NCBI GenBank assembly: GCA_029959605.1
Contig: JASCOC010000006.1
Location: 62,001 to 126,000 of the forward strand
Direction: 5' to 3'
Source: Lysobacteraceae bacterium PS02340
GTDB lineage: Bacteria; Pseudomonadota; Gammaproteobacteria; Xanthomonadales; Xanthomonadaceae
DNA: 64,000 bases
The notes beneath the pieces were generated by a model. The model worked only from the letters and a program-made list of their open reading frames with translations. It had not been told where the DNA came from and ran no database searches. The translations under genes and the position numbers were made by a program. Of this stretch, positions 8,618 through 17,440 are shown in pieces. Every line of letters begins with the position of its first letter. The first letter of the stretch is position 1.

Positions 8618-11398
8618 TCAGAACTTGTAGCGCAGGCCCAGCAGGTACTGACGGCCGGTTTCGCTGAAATCGAGCGGCAGGCGCGCGCCGGCGCCGACCC
8701 AGGTTTCCGACGGCTCGTTGGTCAGGTTGATGCCTTCCAGGCTCAGCTCGATCTGCTCGCTGATCTTGTAGCGCAGCGACGCGTCGATCACCGTCGTGCC
8801 GTTCTGGCCGTGGACGTCTTCGGTGAAGCCTGCTTCCTGTCCCGGCACCTGGATCAGATAGTCGTCGCGATTGGTCGCCGAGATGCGGCCCGAGAAGCTC
8901 TGGCCCTCGTAGAACAGCGTCGCGTTCCACGATGTCTTGGACGAACCCAGCAACGATGTGCGCAGCGAGTTCGCACCCGAGGCCGTCAGGTACTGGATCT
9001 CGGTGTCGACATAGGTGTAGTTGAGCTGGATGCCGAAGTCGCTCCAGACACCGGACAGGAACGTGAACGGCTGCACGTAGTTCGCTTCGAAGCCCTTCAA
9101 CGGACCACCCGGCGTATTGAGCGGCACGCTGAAGACGAAGTCGTCGTTGACGGTGGCGCCCGTGCCTTCGAGCAGGCTTGCAGGCAGGCCGCTGGAGGCA
9201 TAGCTGCGCACTTCGCGCGACGGCTGGATGGTCGTCTTGAGATCCTTGTAGAACAGACCCAGGCCGAGCATCGCGCCTTCGTCGATGTACCACTCGAAGC
9301 CGAGATCGGCGGTATCCGCGCGCACCGGGTCGAGCGTCGGATTGCCACCGCTGACGGTGCGCGCACCGCCACTGACGTTGACCGTGACGCCTGGCGTCAA
9401 CGAGCCGAGCCCGGGGCGGGACATCACGCGTGCGGCGCCGAAGCGGACCAGGAAATCAGGGGCGATCTCGGCAACGAGGTTCATCGACGGCAGGGTGTCG
9501 CTGTACTCACGCGTCACCGTCGATGCGATCGGGGTACCGCTGGCGGTTGCGATGCCCGTCGACGCCTGCTTGGTGCGCACGTAACGCACGCCGAAGTTGC
9601 CCGAGAGCGGGACCGAGCCGAGGTCCGTCGAGAATTCGCCCTGCAGGTAGGCACCGCGATCCTGCTCTTCCACGCTGCGGGTGTTCACAGCGCGCTCGGT
9701 CAGCGCGAAGGTGCCGGTGCCGCTGTAGATATCGAAGAAATCGGCGATACCTTCGTAGCTGGGCACGACCCAGCTCGACGGCGATCCGTCGATGCCGCTC
9801 AGATTGCCCGTACCCGTGAGCGCACCCGGCACGATGAAACTGCCGTTCGCGAAGCGCGGCACCGAGACTTCCGAACCCCGGCGCAGTTCGCGGGTGGAGA
9901 ACGCATAGTCCTTCGCCTGCAATCCACCCTTGAGGCGGAAACCCGGGCTCATGTTCCAGTTGAAGTCGACCTGCGCGGTGTCGAAATCGTTGTCGACGTA
10001 TTGCGGCCGCAGACGGATTTCCGCCAGCGTCCAGCCGTTGGGATCGAGCGGATCGATGCCGTAGTTCAGCACCGGCCTGTAGGGATCGCCGCGATAGTCG
10101 TAGCTGTAATTGTCGACGTTCGCCTTGTCCATGATGATCGTGGTCTGGATCGGGTTCTCGTGCTTCGAACGCGAGGTGCCGACCTTGCCCGACAGCGTGA
10201 AGTCGTCGGTGACTTCGAATTTGCCGTCGAGCGTGAGTTGCGTGAAGACCGTATTCCACTCGTCGTGGCGATTCTCCGAGCGGATGTCGACATCGTCGAA
10301 CAGGCCGTACACCAGCGCGCCGCGATCGTCGATCACACCGTCGCGCACGATCGTCTGCGGCTTGCCGGTACCGCTGCGGCTGAAGGAGATCGCCTCGATG
10401 TACTTCTCGTCGCGGATCGCGTCGATCTTCGAGTACAGGCCATCGAGCGAGAACTCGGTGCGGTCGGTCGGCTTGAACTGCAGCGACGCGGTGACGCCGG
10501 TGCGCTTCTGGTCGTGCTCCATCAGCGTGTAACGCGGGAAGCGCGGGTGGAACACGTTCGCGCCGCGCGCGGCGGCGAACGGCGATGCCGCGCTGAAGCC
10601 GCCGTTGCTGGGACCGTTGGCCCAGCGACCGGTACCGCTGCCTTCCTCGAGCGCCTGGCGCTCGCTGTAGGCGACCGACAGCAGCGCGCCGAACTTGCCG
10701 TCCGCCCAGGTATTGGCGATCAGGCCGGCGACGCGCGGATCGGCCTTGTTGGCCATGTCGTTGAAGCTGGCCTGGCCGCTGCCGACGATCGTCAGACCGT
10801 CGTAGTCGAACGGACGCGCGGTGCGCAGATCGACGGTCGCGCCGAGCGAACCTTCCTCGACGTCCGCCGACGCGGTCTTGCGCACGATCAGCTGCGAGAA
10901 CAGGTCGGATGCGAACACGTTGAAATCGAAGCCGCGGCCACGGTTGGAGCCGCCGCTCTGGTCGGACGCGCCGACGGTGGTCAGCGCTTCCATGCCGTTG
11001 ATGCGCACGCGGGTGAAGTCCGGACCGAGACCGCGCACGGTGATCTGACGACCTTCGCCGGCGTCGCGCGCGATCACCACGCCGGGGATGCGCTGCAGCG
11101 ATTCGGCCAGGTTGAGATCCGGGAACTTGCCGATGTCCTCGGCGACGATCGCATCGACCACGCCCGCTTCGCCACGCTTGATGTCGAGCGCCTTCTCGAC
11201 GCTGGCGCGATAGCCCACGACGCGCACCGCTTCGAGCTGGGTCGCATCACCGGCGGTGGCGGTCTCTTCGACGCGGTCGTCCGCAGTGGTCCCGGCGGTC
11301 TGCGCGAACACGGGCATGGCCACCGCCTGCAGCGCGATCGCAATGCTCGCGGCCAGCAAGGTAACCGGTGTCTTTTTCGAACCGAACAACTGCGTCAT
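8618..11398 (-). CDS. TonB-dependent outer membrane receptor, second copy
   Basis: A 926-residue receptor. It has a signal peptide (KTPVTLLAASIAIALQAVAMPVFA), a TonB-box-like stretch (LEAVRVVGYRASVEKAL), a plug with EDIGKFPDLNLAESLQRIPGVVI and RGLGPDFTRVRINGMEAL, and a barrel ending YLLGLRYKF. The ATG at 11398 follows a GGGAGGGGAACGAC ribosome site; sequence further upstream is antisense to the kinase gene and not coding. It is paralogous to the first receptor and shares both the leader operator motif and a near-identical 26-bp signal-peptide segment. It is transcribed divergently from a sugar-acid kinase, so it probably takes up pectin-derived oligosaccharides, but the exact ligand cannot be read from the sequence. 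Confidence 0.95.
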   Translation of the reverse strand: MTQLFGSKKTPVTLLAASIAIALQAVAMPVFAQTAGTTADDRVEETATAGDATQLEAVRVVGYRASVEKALDIKRGEAGVVDAIVAEDIGKFPDLNLAESLQRIPGVVIARDAGEGRQITVRGLGPDFTRVRINGMEALTTVGASDQSGGSNRGRGFDFNVFASDLFSQLIVRKTASADVEEGSLGATVDLRTARPFDYDGLTIVGSGQASFNDMANKADPRVAGLIANTWADGKFGALLSVAYSERQALEEGSGTGRWANGPSNGGFSAASPFAAARGANVFHPRFPRYTLMEHDQKRTGVTASLQFKPTDRTEFSLDGLYSKIDAIRDEKYIEAISFSRSGTGKPQTIVRDGVIDDRGALVYGLFDDVDIRSENRHDEWNTVFTQLTLDGKFEVTDDFTLSGKVGTSRSKHENPIQTTIIMDKANVDNYSYDYRGDPYRPVLNYGIDPLDPNGWTLAEIRLRPQYVDNDFDTAQVDFNWNMSPGFRLKGGLQAKDYAFSTRELRRGSEVSVPRFANGSFIVPGALTGTGNLSGIDGSPSSWVVPSYEGIADFFDIYSGTGTFALTERAVNTRSVEEQDRGAYLQGEFSTDLGSVPLSGNFGVRYVRTKQASTGIATASGTPIASTVTREYSDTLPSMNLVAEIAPDFLVRFGAARVMSRPGLGSLTPGVTVNVSGGARTVSGGNPTLDPVRADTADLGFEWYIDEGAMLGLGLFYKDLKTTIQPSREVRSYASSGLPASLLEGTGATVNDDFVFSVPLNTPGGPLKGFEANYVQPFTFLSGVWSDFGIQLNYTYVDTEIQYLTASGANSLRTSLLGSSKTSWNATLFYEGQSFSGRISATNRDDYLIQVPGQEAGFTEDVHGQNGTTVIDASLRYKISEQIELSLEGINLTNEPSETWVGAGARLPLDFSETGRQYLLGLRYKF
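11349..11374 (-). repeat. 26-bp signal-peptide-coding segment shared with the first receptor
   Basis: Second copy of the segment at 8291-8316, with one mismatch. Both copies lie 24 bases inside their genes. Confidence 0.6.
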
Positions 11399-11483
11399 GT
11401 CGTTCCCCTCCCAGGGTGCGAAGCGGTCTCGGCGCGTCTTGACTGCATCGACGCGCTTGTTATGGTGTTCGCCGGTGCCGGAA

Positions 11484-11498
11484 TGACACCGCGGGTCA
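11484..11498. promoter_or_regulatory. Operator-like inverted repeat between second receptor and kdgK
   Basis: TGACACCGCGGGTCA lies in the 192-bp divergent region between the second receptor (start 11398) and the kinase (start 11591). It matches the site at 8418-8432 at 13 of 15 positions. It is 86 bases before the receptor start and 93 bases before the kinase start, so one bound regulator could control both directions. Confidence 0.6.
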
Positions 11499-11590
11499 AA
11501 CGCTAGCAGAGGCGATTCTGCAAAGCATGTTGCGCCGCCACATCCACATGCCCGCTCCCCCACCGGGCCCGATCGAAAGGCATTGCCGCG

Positions 11591-12619
11591 ATGGGCAAAC
11601 GTATTCTCTGTTTCGGCGAGCTGTTGCTGCGCCTGGGCGCGCCAGGGCGCGAATTCCTGCTGCAATCCCGGCATCTGGAAGTGCACGTCGGCGGCGCGGA
11701 AACCAATGTCGCAGTGTCGCTCGCCCGCTTCGGTCACGACGCCGCGCTGGCCGGTACGGTGGCCGCGAATGCGCTGGGCGATGGCGCATTGGGCGAACTG
11801 CGCCGGCACGGGGTGGATGTCTCGCGCGTCATCCGCACGCCGGGCCGCATGGGCCTGTACTTCTTCGCCGCCGGCGCCGGTCTGCGGCCCAGCGACGTGG
11901 TCTACGACCGCGCCGACTCGGCCTTCGCACGCGCCTCGCCGGACACCTACGACTGGCCTGCCCTGCTCGACGGCATCGACTGCCTGCACGTCTCCGGCGT
12001 GACGCCGGCCGTGGGCCCGCATGCCGCCGAGGCGGCACTGGCCGCGGTGCGCGCCGCACGCGCACGCGGCACCACGGTGTCCTTCGACGGCAATTTCCGT
12101 CCCAAGCTTTGGGCCGCGTGGAACGACACGCCCGCGCCGCTGCTGCGCGGCCTGCTGGCCGAGGCCGATATCGCCTTCATCGATCACCGCGACATCGATC
12201 TCGTGCTCGGCGCGGAGGCATCCGAGACCGGCGCACACGCCAGCGCCGAACGCACCCTGCAGGCATCCGCACGCGCGTTCGCCGCGTTCCCGCATCTGCA
12301 GCGCATCGCGTGCACGCAGCGCACGGTGCACAGCGTCGACCGCCACGCGCTGGGCGCACTGCTGGTGCGTCGCGACGGCGGCGTGCAGCGCATCGACGCC
12401 CTGCCCGTCGACGGCATCGTCGACCGGATCGGCGGCGGCGACGCGTTCGCAGCCGGCGTGCTGCACGGCGTGCTGTCGGGTCTCGACGATGCCCGCACGC
12501 TCGCGTTCGGTCTCGCGGCGGCGCGGCTGAAGCACAGCGTGCCGGGCGACTTCAATCTGGTCGGCGAGAGCGACGTGACCGCGCTCGTCGACAGCGGCCG
12601 GCTCGACGTGCGCCGCTGA
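11591..12619 (+). CDS. kdgK: 2-dehydro-3-deoxygluconokinase (PfkB family)
   Basis: A 342-residue ribokinase-fold sugar kinase. The N-terminal PfkB signature reads HVGGAETNVAVSLARFG (residues 32-48). The C-terminal ATP/catalytic signature is DRIGGGDAFAAG (278-289), with D284 the expected catalytic base. The DRIGGGD variant is the one I associate with KDG kinases. KDG kinase phosphorylates 2-keto-3-deoxygluconate, the product of pectate breakdown, feeding the Entner-Doudoroff pathway. Location beside the pectin genes and a divergent receptor supports this over other sugar kinases. The start follows a weak AAAGG site 9 bases or more upstream. Enzymes linking galacturonate to KDG are not in the window. 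Confidence 0.82.
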   Translation: MGKRILCFGELLLRLGAPGREFLLQSRHLEVHVGGAETNVAVSLARFGHDAALAGTVAANALGDGALGELRRHGVDVSRVIRTPGRMGLYFFAAGAGLRPSDVVYDRADSAFARASPDTYDWPALLDGIDCLHVSGVTPAVGPHAAEAALAAVRAARARGTTVSFDGNFRPKLWAAWNDTPAPLLRGLLAEADIAFIDHRDIDLVLGAEASETGAHASAERTLQASARAFAAFPHLQRIACTQRTVHSVDRHALGALLVRRDGGVQRIDALPVDGIVDRIGGGDAFAAGVLHGVLSGLDDARTLAFGLAAARLKHSVPGDFNLVGESDVTALVDSGRLDVRR

Positions 12620-12643
12620 CCGCAATCGCGATCCCGTAAACGA

Positions 12644-12668
12644 AACGGCCCGCCAATGGCGGGCCGTT
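12644..12668. terminator. Hairpin between convergent kdgK and sppA
   Basis: An 11-bp perfect stem (12644-12654 with 12658-12668) around a three-base AAT loop, placed between the stop codons of two convergent genes. It lacks a long T run on either side, so it is probably a bidirectional but imperfect terminator. Confidence 0.75.
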
Positions 12669-12691
12669 CGTGTGTCAGGCGCTGCGCGACC

Positions 12692-14587
12692 TCACAGTTC
12701 GCAGAAGCAGTACGCGACCGCCTTGACCGGACGACCCGGCTGCGGGGTGATCACGCTTTCGAGCAGCTGCAGATCCTGCTCCGCCCGCGGCACCGCACGC
12801 GCCAGCAGGCCGCGCGCGATGTCGCTGTGGCCGACCAGCGCGCCGCCGAGACGGCCGCTGACGAAGCCGGTCAGGAAGCGGCCGAACGGCGTCGCGGTCT
12901 TCTCCACGTAGCGCGTGCGCCACTTTCCCTCTTCCAGTCCACCGAGTTCGGCCGCCTTGGCGATCGCGGTGCGCAGACCGCCGAGCTCGTCGACCAGACC
13001 GCGATCGAGCGCCTGGGTGCCGCTCCACACGCGACCACGCGCGACGGTGTCGATCTCTGCGCTGCTGCGGCCGCGCGCCTCGCCGACCTTGCCGATGAAG
13101 TTGGCGTAGCCGCGATCGATGATCGCCTGGATCGCCTGGCCGGCTTCGGGCTGCAGCTCGCGGGTCAGATCGAACGCGCCGGCGAAGCGCGTGGTGCCAA
13201 CGCCGTCAGTGCGCACGCCGATCTTCTCCAGCGTGCGCGGGAAGGTCGGCACCAGCGCGAAGATGCCGATCGAACCGGTGATCGTCGACGCATCGGCGTA
13301 GATGCGATCGGCGTTCATGCTGATCCAGTAGCCGCCCGATGCGGCGACGTCGCCCATCGACACCACGACCGGCTTTCCGGCGGCCTTGAGCGCGTCGACC
13401 TCGCGACGGATCTGCTCGGAGGCGAACACTTCGCCGCCGCCCGAATCGACGCGCAGCACGACCGACTTCACGTGCTCGTCTTCAAGCGCCTCGCGCAGCA
13501 GGGCCGAGGTCGACTCGCCACCGATCGTGCCCGGCGGCTGCTCGCCACCGGTGATGCCGCCTTCGGCAACGACGACGGCGACCTGGTCGCGACGGTCCGC
13601 GGCCGAACTGGCCGGCGTCACGTGCGCGAGGAAATCGCGCATCGACACCTGGCGGAACCCGCCCTCGGCATCTTCGTCGGCGACGCCGCGCTCGACGAGC
13701 AGGTCTTCGACTTCGCCCCGCGTCTTCAGGCCGTCGACGAACTTCTGCGACAGCGCGTACTGCGCCAGATCACCCTGCGCCGCGGCGATGCCCTGCGGCA
13801 GCGTGTCGACGCCGGCATTGAGCGCCTCGGGCGTGGTGCCGCGCACCTTGGCGATGTCGGCGATGTGCCGCTGCCAGATGTCGTTCATCCAGTAGAGATC
13901 GGCTTCCTTCGACTCCGGCGACGCGCCGTCGAGGATGTAGGGCTCGGCCGCCGACTTGTACTCGCCGACCTTGAACAGATGCACGTCCACGCCGAGCTTG
14001 TCGGCCAGCGCCTCGCGGTAGTACTGGCGATAGCCGGCCAGACCTTCGAGCATCATGCCGCCTTCGGGATCGAGGTAGACCTCGTCGGCCTGCGCGGCGA
14101 GCAGATACTGCTGCTGTCCGAAGTATTCACCGAACGCGACGACCTGCTTGCCGGCCGCACGCACTTCGCTGATGGCTTCGGCCACTTCGCGCATCGACGC
14201 GTAACCGGAGAAGGTCATGCGGTCGGTGCGCAGCAGCACGCGTTCGATGCGGTCGTCGGTCTTCGCCGCCTCCAGCGCGCGCAGCACGTCGCGCAGCTGC
14301 ACTTCGCCCACGCCGCTGCCGCTGTTCTCGGCCAGCGCGCGCATGAAGGGATCGGACTTGTACTGCTCCACCAGCGCGCCTTCTGGCGCGATGACCAGCG
14401 TGGTGCGTTCGAGCAGCGGCGCCTGCCGCGAACCGCCGCCGACGATCGCGATCAGCACCAGCAGCGCGAACAGGAACAGCAGGCCGAAGAACAGGAAATT
14501 GAGGATCAACCGGCGGATGAAATTCATCCCGTCCCAGATGCCGACAATGAAGCGCGTCAGCGGCGCGCGTGGCTGCACAGTACTCAT
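12692..14587 (-). CDS. sppA: Signal peptide peptidase SppA, 67-kDa type
   Basis: A 631-residue inner-membrane serine protease. One N-terminal membrane anchor (about residues 27-49) precedes two tandem SppA/ClpP-fold domains. The catalytic dyad is visible: Lys211 in VGEYKSAAEPY (first domain) and Ser417 in GDVAASGGYW (second domain). It degrades cleaved signal peptides in the membrane on the periplasmic side. Length is close to the 67-kDa (about 618-residue) E. coli type rather than the short 36-kDa type. Start ATG at 14587; the gene follows the MATE gene in the same direction with a hairpin between them, so it is probably transcribed on its own. Confidence 0.95.
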   Translation of the reverse strand: MSTVQPRAPLTRFIVGIWDGMNFIRRLILNFLFFGLLFLFALLVLIAIVGGGSRQAPLLERTTLVIAPEGALVEQYKSDPFMRALAENSGSGVGEVQLRDVLRALEAAKTDDRIERVLLRTDRMTFSGYASMREVAEAISEVRAAGKQVVAFGEYFGQQQYLLAAQADEVYLDPEGGMMLEGLAGYRQYYREALADKLGVDVHLFKVGEYKSAAEPYILDGASPESKEADLYWMNDIWQRHIADIAKVRGTTPEALNAGVDTLPQGIAAAQGDLAQYALSQKFVDGLKTRGEVEDLLVERGVADEDAEGGFRQVSMRDFLAHVTPASSAADRRDQVAVVVAEGGITGGEQPPGTIGGESTSALLREALEDEHVKSVVLRVDSGGGEVFASEQIRREVDALKAAGKPVVVSMGDVAASGGYWISMNADRIYADASTITGSIGIFALVPTFPRTLEKIGVRTDGVGTTRFAGAFDLTRELQPEAGQAIQAIIDRGYANFIGKVGEARGRSSAEIDTVARGRVWSGTQALDRGLVDELGGLRTAIAKAAELGGLEEGKWRTRYVEKTATPFGRFLTGFVSGRLGGALVGHSDIARGLLARAVPRAEQDLQLLESVITPQPGRPVKAVAYCFCEL

Positions 14588-14621
14588 GCGTAAAACGGCT
14601 CCATCAGAAGAATTCGCGAGT

Positions 14622-14649
14622 CGTGGCCGCCGGCAGCGGTGCGGCCACG
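14622..14649 (-). terminator. Possible terminator after the MATE gene
   Basis: A perfect 9-bp GC-rich stem (14622-14630 with 14641-14649, 10-base loop) downstream of the MATE stop at 14705. The minus-strand sequence beyond it has only a few T residues, so termination strength is uncertain. Confidence 0.5.
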
Positions 14650-14704
14650 GGTCCGCCCAGCACGCAGCCTACCGGGCGCGGCAGGGCAATGCATGCGCCG
14701 GTCG

Positions 14705-16084
14705 TCACTGTGCCGTCGGGTCCAGGGTCGGCGCGGGCACGCGCCGGCTGCTGCGCAGGAAACGGGTGCCCAGCAGCACGGCCGCGACGGTAAGGCCGGC
14801 GATCAGGCCGATCCACATGCCCTTCGGCCCCCACCCCAGCCCCAGACCGAGCGTGGCGCCCAGCGCCATGCCCACGCCCCAGTACGCGGCCGCGGCGAGG
14901 AACATCGGCACGCGCGTGTCCTTGAGCCCGCGCAGCGCGCCGGCCGACAGCGCCTGGATGCCGTCGGGAAACTGGAACGCGGCGGCGTAGAGCAGCAGCG
15001 ATCCGGCCAGCGCGGCGACCGCCGCATCCTCGGTGTAGATGCGCACCACGTGGTCGTGGCCCAGGAGCAGCAGCACGCCGGACACCGTCTGCGTCACCAG
15101 CACCAGCGTCAGGCCGGCGAAGCCCGCCCGGCGCACGCCGGCGCTGCCCAGGCCGCGACCGATCGCATTGCCCACGCGCACCGTGGTCGCTTCGGCCAGG
15201 CCGAACGGCACCATGAAACACAGCGCCGCGACATTGATCGCGATCTGGTGCGCCGCCGCCTCGATCTCGCCGAGCCGGCCGATCAGCAGCGCGGTCACGA
15301 CGAACAGGCTGCCTTCCATCGTCACGGTCACGCCGATCGGCAGACCGGTGCGCAGCAGCGCGCGAATCTCCGTCCAGCGTGGCGGGTCGAAGCGGGTGAA
15401 CAGCTGGTAGCGCGCGAATCGCTTCGACAGCGCCAGATACAGGGCGAATGCGATCGACTGGGTCCACATCATGATCGCGGACGCGATGCCCAGCCCACCG
15501 GCGCCGCCCTCGGGGAACGGGCCCCAGCCGAACGCGAGCGCATAGCCCATCGGCACCAGCACAGCGAGGCCGCCGAAGCCGAACACCATCGTCGGCAGCG
15601 TCCAGTGCAGGCCGTCGCTGAGATAGCGCATGCAGAAATACAGCGTCAGCGCCGGCACGCCCCAGCGGATGCCGTGCAGGAACGCGGTCGCGCCCGGCAC
15701 GATGTCCGGCGCGATGCCGAACGGCCCGAGTCCGGCGGCCAGCGCCGTCAGCAGCCCGAACAGCGCCACGCCCAGACCCGCCGCCAGCCACAGCGCCTGC
15801 CGGAACAGCGGGCCGACCTCGGCGTGGCGGCCTTCGCCGTCGAGCTGCGACACCGACGGCGGCACCGCCATCAGCGTGCCCATCGGCACCATCAGCGGCA
15901 GCCAGAAAATCGCGGTGCCCACGGCGACACCCGCCAGCGTGGCGGTGCCGTGGTGGCCGGCGATGACGGAATCGACGAAACCGATCAGGCCGGTGGCGAC
16001 GTGGCCGGCGACCAGCGGGGCCGCCAGAACGGCGGTGCGCCGCACCTCGTGACCGAAGGGCGGCGGCGTGATTGCGGAGGACAT
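14705..16084 (-). CDS. MATE-family multidrug/cation antiporter
   Basis: A 459-residue polytopic membrane protein with about 12 hydrophobic segments arranged as two similar halves. Typical MATE stretches include AAPLVAGHVATGLIGFVDSV near the N-terminus, RVGNAIGRG in the second half and LSAGALRGLKDTRVPM. Members expel drugs and organic cations in exchange for Na+ or H+. The start MSSAITPPPFGHEVRRT at 16084 is chosen because upstream sequence is antisense to the DUF3667 region. It is transcribed divergently from that gene across a 179-bp gap. Substrate cannot be told. Confidence 0.9.
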   Translation of the reverse strand: MSSAITPPPFGHEVRRTAVLAAPLVAGHVATGLIGFVDSVIAGHHGTATLAGVAVGTAIFWLPLMVPMGTLMAVPPSVSQLDGEGRHAEVGPLFRQALWLAAGLGVALFGLLTALAAGLGPFGIAPDIVPGATAFLHGIRWGVPALTLYFCMRYLSDGLHWTLPTMVFGFGGLAVLVPMGYALAFGWGPFPEGGAGGLGIASAIMMWTQSIAFALYLALSKRFARYQLFTRFDPPRWTEIRALLRTGLPIGVTVTMEGSLFVVTALLIGRLGEIEAAAHQIAINVAALCFMVPFGLAEATTVRVGNAIGRGLGSAGVRRAGFAGLTLVLVTQTVSGVLLLLGHDHVVRIYTEDAAVAALAGSLLLYAAAFQFPDGIQALSAGALRGLKDTRVPMFLAAAAYWGVGMALGATLGLGLGWGPKGMWIGLIAGLTVAAVLLGTRFLRSSRRVPAPTLDPTAQ

Positions 16085-16263
16085 GGGAACGGCTCTGCGG
16101 CTGCGGCCGCGCGTACGACGGATGCGTGCGCTGGCACCGGGGCGCGAAGGACCGCATTCTACCGGCACGCCGCGCAGGGGAGCGACACGCGCGACGCCCG
16201 CTTCTTGCTTTTTTCCGTGTCCGCGGCCGCGCCGCTGCGGCCTTGCCAGGAATCCGTCCGCGC

Positions 16264-17421
16264 ATGACCCACGCTGCCCTGCCGCCGCTGCCGTCCGACG
16301 ACGCGCACCCGTCCGCCTGCGAGAACTGCGGCACGCCGCTGCACGGCGACTTCTGCCACGTCTGCGGCCAGTCCACGCACAGCCCGGTGCGCAACGTCGC
16401 CCACGCGGTGGAGGAAGTCTTCGAATCGTTCTGGCATCTCGACGGTCGCATCTTCCGCACGTTGCGCGACCTGTTCGTGCCGGGCCGCATCGCCAACCGC
16501 TATCTCGGTGGCCATCGCGTGCGCTACGTCGCACCGATGCGGCTCTTCGTGATCCTGACGCTGCTGACGTTCTTCGTCGCCAAGTTCGTCGTCCAGGACG
16601 CGATGCAGGACGTACAGCCCGGCCAGATGGTGCGCACCGACGATGTCGCCACCGAGTTCGCACAGGCGCAGACGGTCGACGAGGTGCGGACGATGCGCGA
16701 CGACGCGCTCGCGGGCATTGCCGAGACCCGACACACCGTCGGCGCATTGCCGGGCGTGACGCCGCAACTGGACATCGCTGCGGCAGACGTGCGCGCGCAG
16801 GCTGAGGCGCGGATCGCGGCACTCGCGCCCGACGGCGCACCGCCGACCGCCGCCGATGCGGCCGCGTCGAACGTCGATGCGCAGGCCGCGACGACACCCG
16901 CGCCCCACGACGTCGACATCCCGATGTCCGGCCCGCCGACCATCGGCGGCCCGATCGGCGAACGCATCGAGCGCAACATCGAACGGTTCAACAACGATCC
17001 GCAGATCTTCGTGCGCGCCCTGTTCGGCGTCGCACCGACCGCGCTCTTCATCCTGGTACCGCTGTTCGCCGTGCTGCTGAAGCTGCTCTACCTGTTCCAG
17101 GGTCGGCTGTATCTCGAGCACGTCGTCGTCGGCCTCTACAGCCACGCGGCGCTGATGCTGGCGTTGTTGCTGGTGCTCTGCGGTGCGCTCGCATCGCCCT
17201 GGCTGGCGACGCACGCGGCGTGGTCGACGGGCATCGTCGGCGTCGCGCAGATCCTGCTGCTGTGGGCGATGCCGGTCTATCTGCTGCTGATGCAGAAGCG
17301 CGTGTACGGCCAGTCGTGGCCGTGGACACTGGTGAAGTTCGCGATCATCGGCATGGCGTACTTCGCGCTGTTTCTCAGCGTCGCGATTCCGATGGCGGGC
17401 TACGCGCTGTACGCGTTGTAG
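16264..17421 (+). CDS. DUF3667 family membrane protein with N-terminal zinc ribbon
   Basis: A 385-residue protein. The N-terminus carries a zinc-ribbon pattern, CENCGTPLHG followed by CHVCGQS (residues about 19-37), then HLDGRIFRTLRDLFVPGR and a first membrane segment (APMRLFVILTLLTFFVAKF), the usual start of DUF3667 proteins. Residues about 115-240 are a hydrophilic Ala/Asp-rich insertion. Four hydrophobic segments follow (about 257-385). Function of the family is unknown. The ATG at 16264 opens the zinc ribbon directly. It converges on the DUF3106 gene with only 19 bases between them. Confidence 0.85.
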   Translation: MTHAALPPLPSDDAHPSACENCGTPLHGDFCHVCGQSTHSPVRNVAHAVEEVFESFWHLDGRIFRTLRDLFVPGRIANRYLGGHRVRYVAPMRLFVILTLLTFFVAKFVVQDAMQDVQPGQMVRTDDVATEFAQAQTVDEVRTMRDDALAGIAETRHTVGALPGVTPQLDIAAADVRAQAEARIAALAPDGAPPTAADAAASNVDAQAATTPAPHDVDIPMSGPPTIGGPIGERIERNIERFNNDPQIFVRALFGVAPTALFILVPLFAVLLKLLYLFQGRLYLEHVVVGLYSHAALMLALLLVLCGALASPWLATHAAWSTGIVGVAQILLLWAMPVYLLLMQKRVYGQSWPWTLVKFAIIGMAYFALFLSVAIPMAGYALYAL

Positions 17422-17440
17422 CGTCGCGTTCGAAACGCCG

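Noticed and set aside
4894-11506. Two plus-strand open frames of about 1,100 codons each opposite the TonB receptor genes
   Set aside because: The minus-strand frames have signal peptides, plug motifs and C-terminal aromatic residues; the plus frames have no family pattern and are shadows.
12656-16267. Long plus-strand frames opposite sppA and the MATE gene
   Set aside because: The minus-strand products carry catalytic residues and membrane segments; the plus frames are low-complexity His/Arg/Gln-rich.
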